A stretch of DNA of 64,000 nucleotides from F-183 sp964627455 (lineage in GTDB: Bacteria; Acidobacteriota; Terriglobia; Bryobacterales; Bryobacteraceae), in contig CAZVKC010000018.1 in NCBI GenBank assembly GCA_964627455.1, forward strand, positions 1-64,000, written 5' to 3'. Positions 63,559-64,000 of the stretch are shown one piece after another. How positions within the stretch are numbered: the first letter of the stretch is position 1; every line of letters starts with the position of its first letter. The notes under the pieces are model-generated. The model was not told the origin of the DNA. It was given only the letters and a program-made list of their open reading frames with translations, and did not search any database. Made by a program: the position numbers and the translations under genes.

Positions 63559-64000
63559 ATGAATACTGTACCTACGGTCGTCATCGTCGGGCGGCCGAAC
63601 GTCGGCAAGTCCACTCTGTTTAACGCAATTCACGGGCAGCGCCGATCCATCGTCGGAGACGAACCCGGCATCACGCGCGACCGCATCCGCGGCGAATGCT
63701 CGTTCCGCGGACGCCCGTTCACTCTCGTGGACACCGGCGGCATCATCCCCGACGACGCCGAATTGATCCCGCGCGAAATCCTGCGGCAGGCCAAGGCCGC
63801 GCTCGAAGACGCCGCGCAAATTATCTTCCTCATTGACGGCCGCACCGAAATCACGGCCGCCGATCAGGACCTCGCCAAGATGCTGCGGCGTCTCGGCAAG
63901 CCCGTCACGCTGGCGGTCAACAAGATCGACGCGGACTCTCGAAAAGACCTCGTCCTCGGCTTTCACTCGCTCGGATTCAAAGACCTGTACCCTGTTTCCG
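63559..64000 (+). CDS. der: GTPase Der (EngA), 3' end outside window
   Basis: First GTPase domain of the ribosome-assembly factor with tandem G domains. G1 VVIVGRPNVGKSTLFNAI near residue 7, G2 GITRDR near 36, G3 LVDTGGI near 54, G4 VNKID near 118. ATG 63559 begins MNTVPTVVIVGRPN. The reading frame is open through 64000, giving about 147 residues of an expected 440-500. Divergent from the siroheme synthase gene. Confidence 0.95.
   Translation, partial: MNTVPTVVIVGRPNVGKSTLFNAIHGQRRSIVGDEPGITRDRIRGECSFRGRPFTLVDTGGIIPDDAELIPREILRQAKAALEDAAQIIFLIDGRTEITAADQDLAKMLRRLGKPVTLAVNKIDADSRKDLVLGFHSLGFKDLYPVS

Overview
The window looks like a GC-rich (roughly 62% by eye) chromosomal segment of an Acidobacteriota member, probably near the Solibacter/Bryobacter branch. 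That placement is an inference from gene content remembered for those lineages (two amidohydrolases, PIG-L hydrolase followed by a sodium:solute symporter, type II secretion operon with PilM/PilO-like parts); no rRNA is present to confirm it. It is draft sequence: two 100-N gaps occur, and the second is an assembly artefact whose removal restores a gene.

Layout. 1-3.8 kb: three translationally coupled plus-strand polysaccharide genes (glycosyltransferase, glycosyltransferase-methyltransferase fusion, polysaccharide deacetylase). 3.8-10.5 kb: gatB, a secreted amidohydrolase, then a minus-strand run patatin / broken Uma2 / Gfo-Idh-MocA oxidoreductase / thrB. 10.5-14.7 kb: secreted PIG-L hydrolase, a 44-residue membrane microprotein and a sodium:solute symporter, all coupled. 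14.8-28.1 kb: one long plus-strand operon with ECF sigma factor, anti-sigma factor, a small exported protein and a type II secretion system in the order E-F-G-H-I-J-K-L(PilM-like)-M(PilO-like)-C-unknown-D. 28.1-32.5 kb: methyltransferase, acyl-CoA carboxylase subunit, response-regulator diguanylate cyclase, AcuI-like reductase. 32.5-33.8 kb: a decayed accessory island with a vapC remnant, a frameshifted DUF6572 gene, an orphan terminator and a cluster of GAACCCA repeats. 33.8-42.4 kb: rlmD, trpS, MFS transporter, AsmA-like protein, metallophosphatase, gluQ, EVE protein. 42.6-45.9 kb: exopolysaccharide export trio (outer-membrane exporter, chain-length determinant, tyrosine kinase). 45.9-51.3 kb: HEAT-repeat protein, zinc-ribbon membrane protein, rsmI, a membrane-anchored JAMM-like protein, a frameshifted orphan higA, glucarate dehydratase and a 51-residue basic protein. 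51.3-64 kb: secreted zinc peptidase, DinB-fold enzymes, Cas2/SinR-like orphan, esterase / amidohydrolase / EtfD-like operon, sthA, ROK protein, typA, a short siroheme synthase and the start of der.

Themes. Genes are packed extremely tightly: most neighbours overlap by 1-4 bases, and five divergent pairs have start codons 0-21 bases apart, so their promoters must lie within coding sequence. Four accessory genes (Uma2, vapC, DUF6572, higA) carry disabling lesions while no housekeeping gene does. Short bipartite palindromes of one family occur at three places, two of them inside pseudopilin genes where they encode the leader peptide. I found no tRNA, rRNA, CRISPR array or intact insertion sequence.
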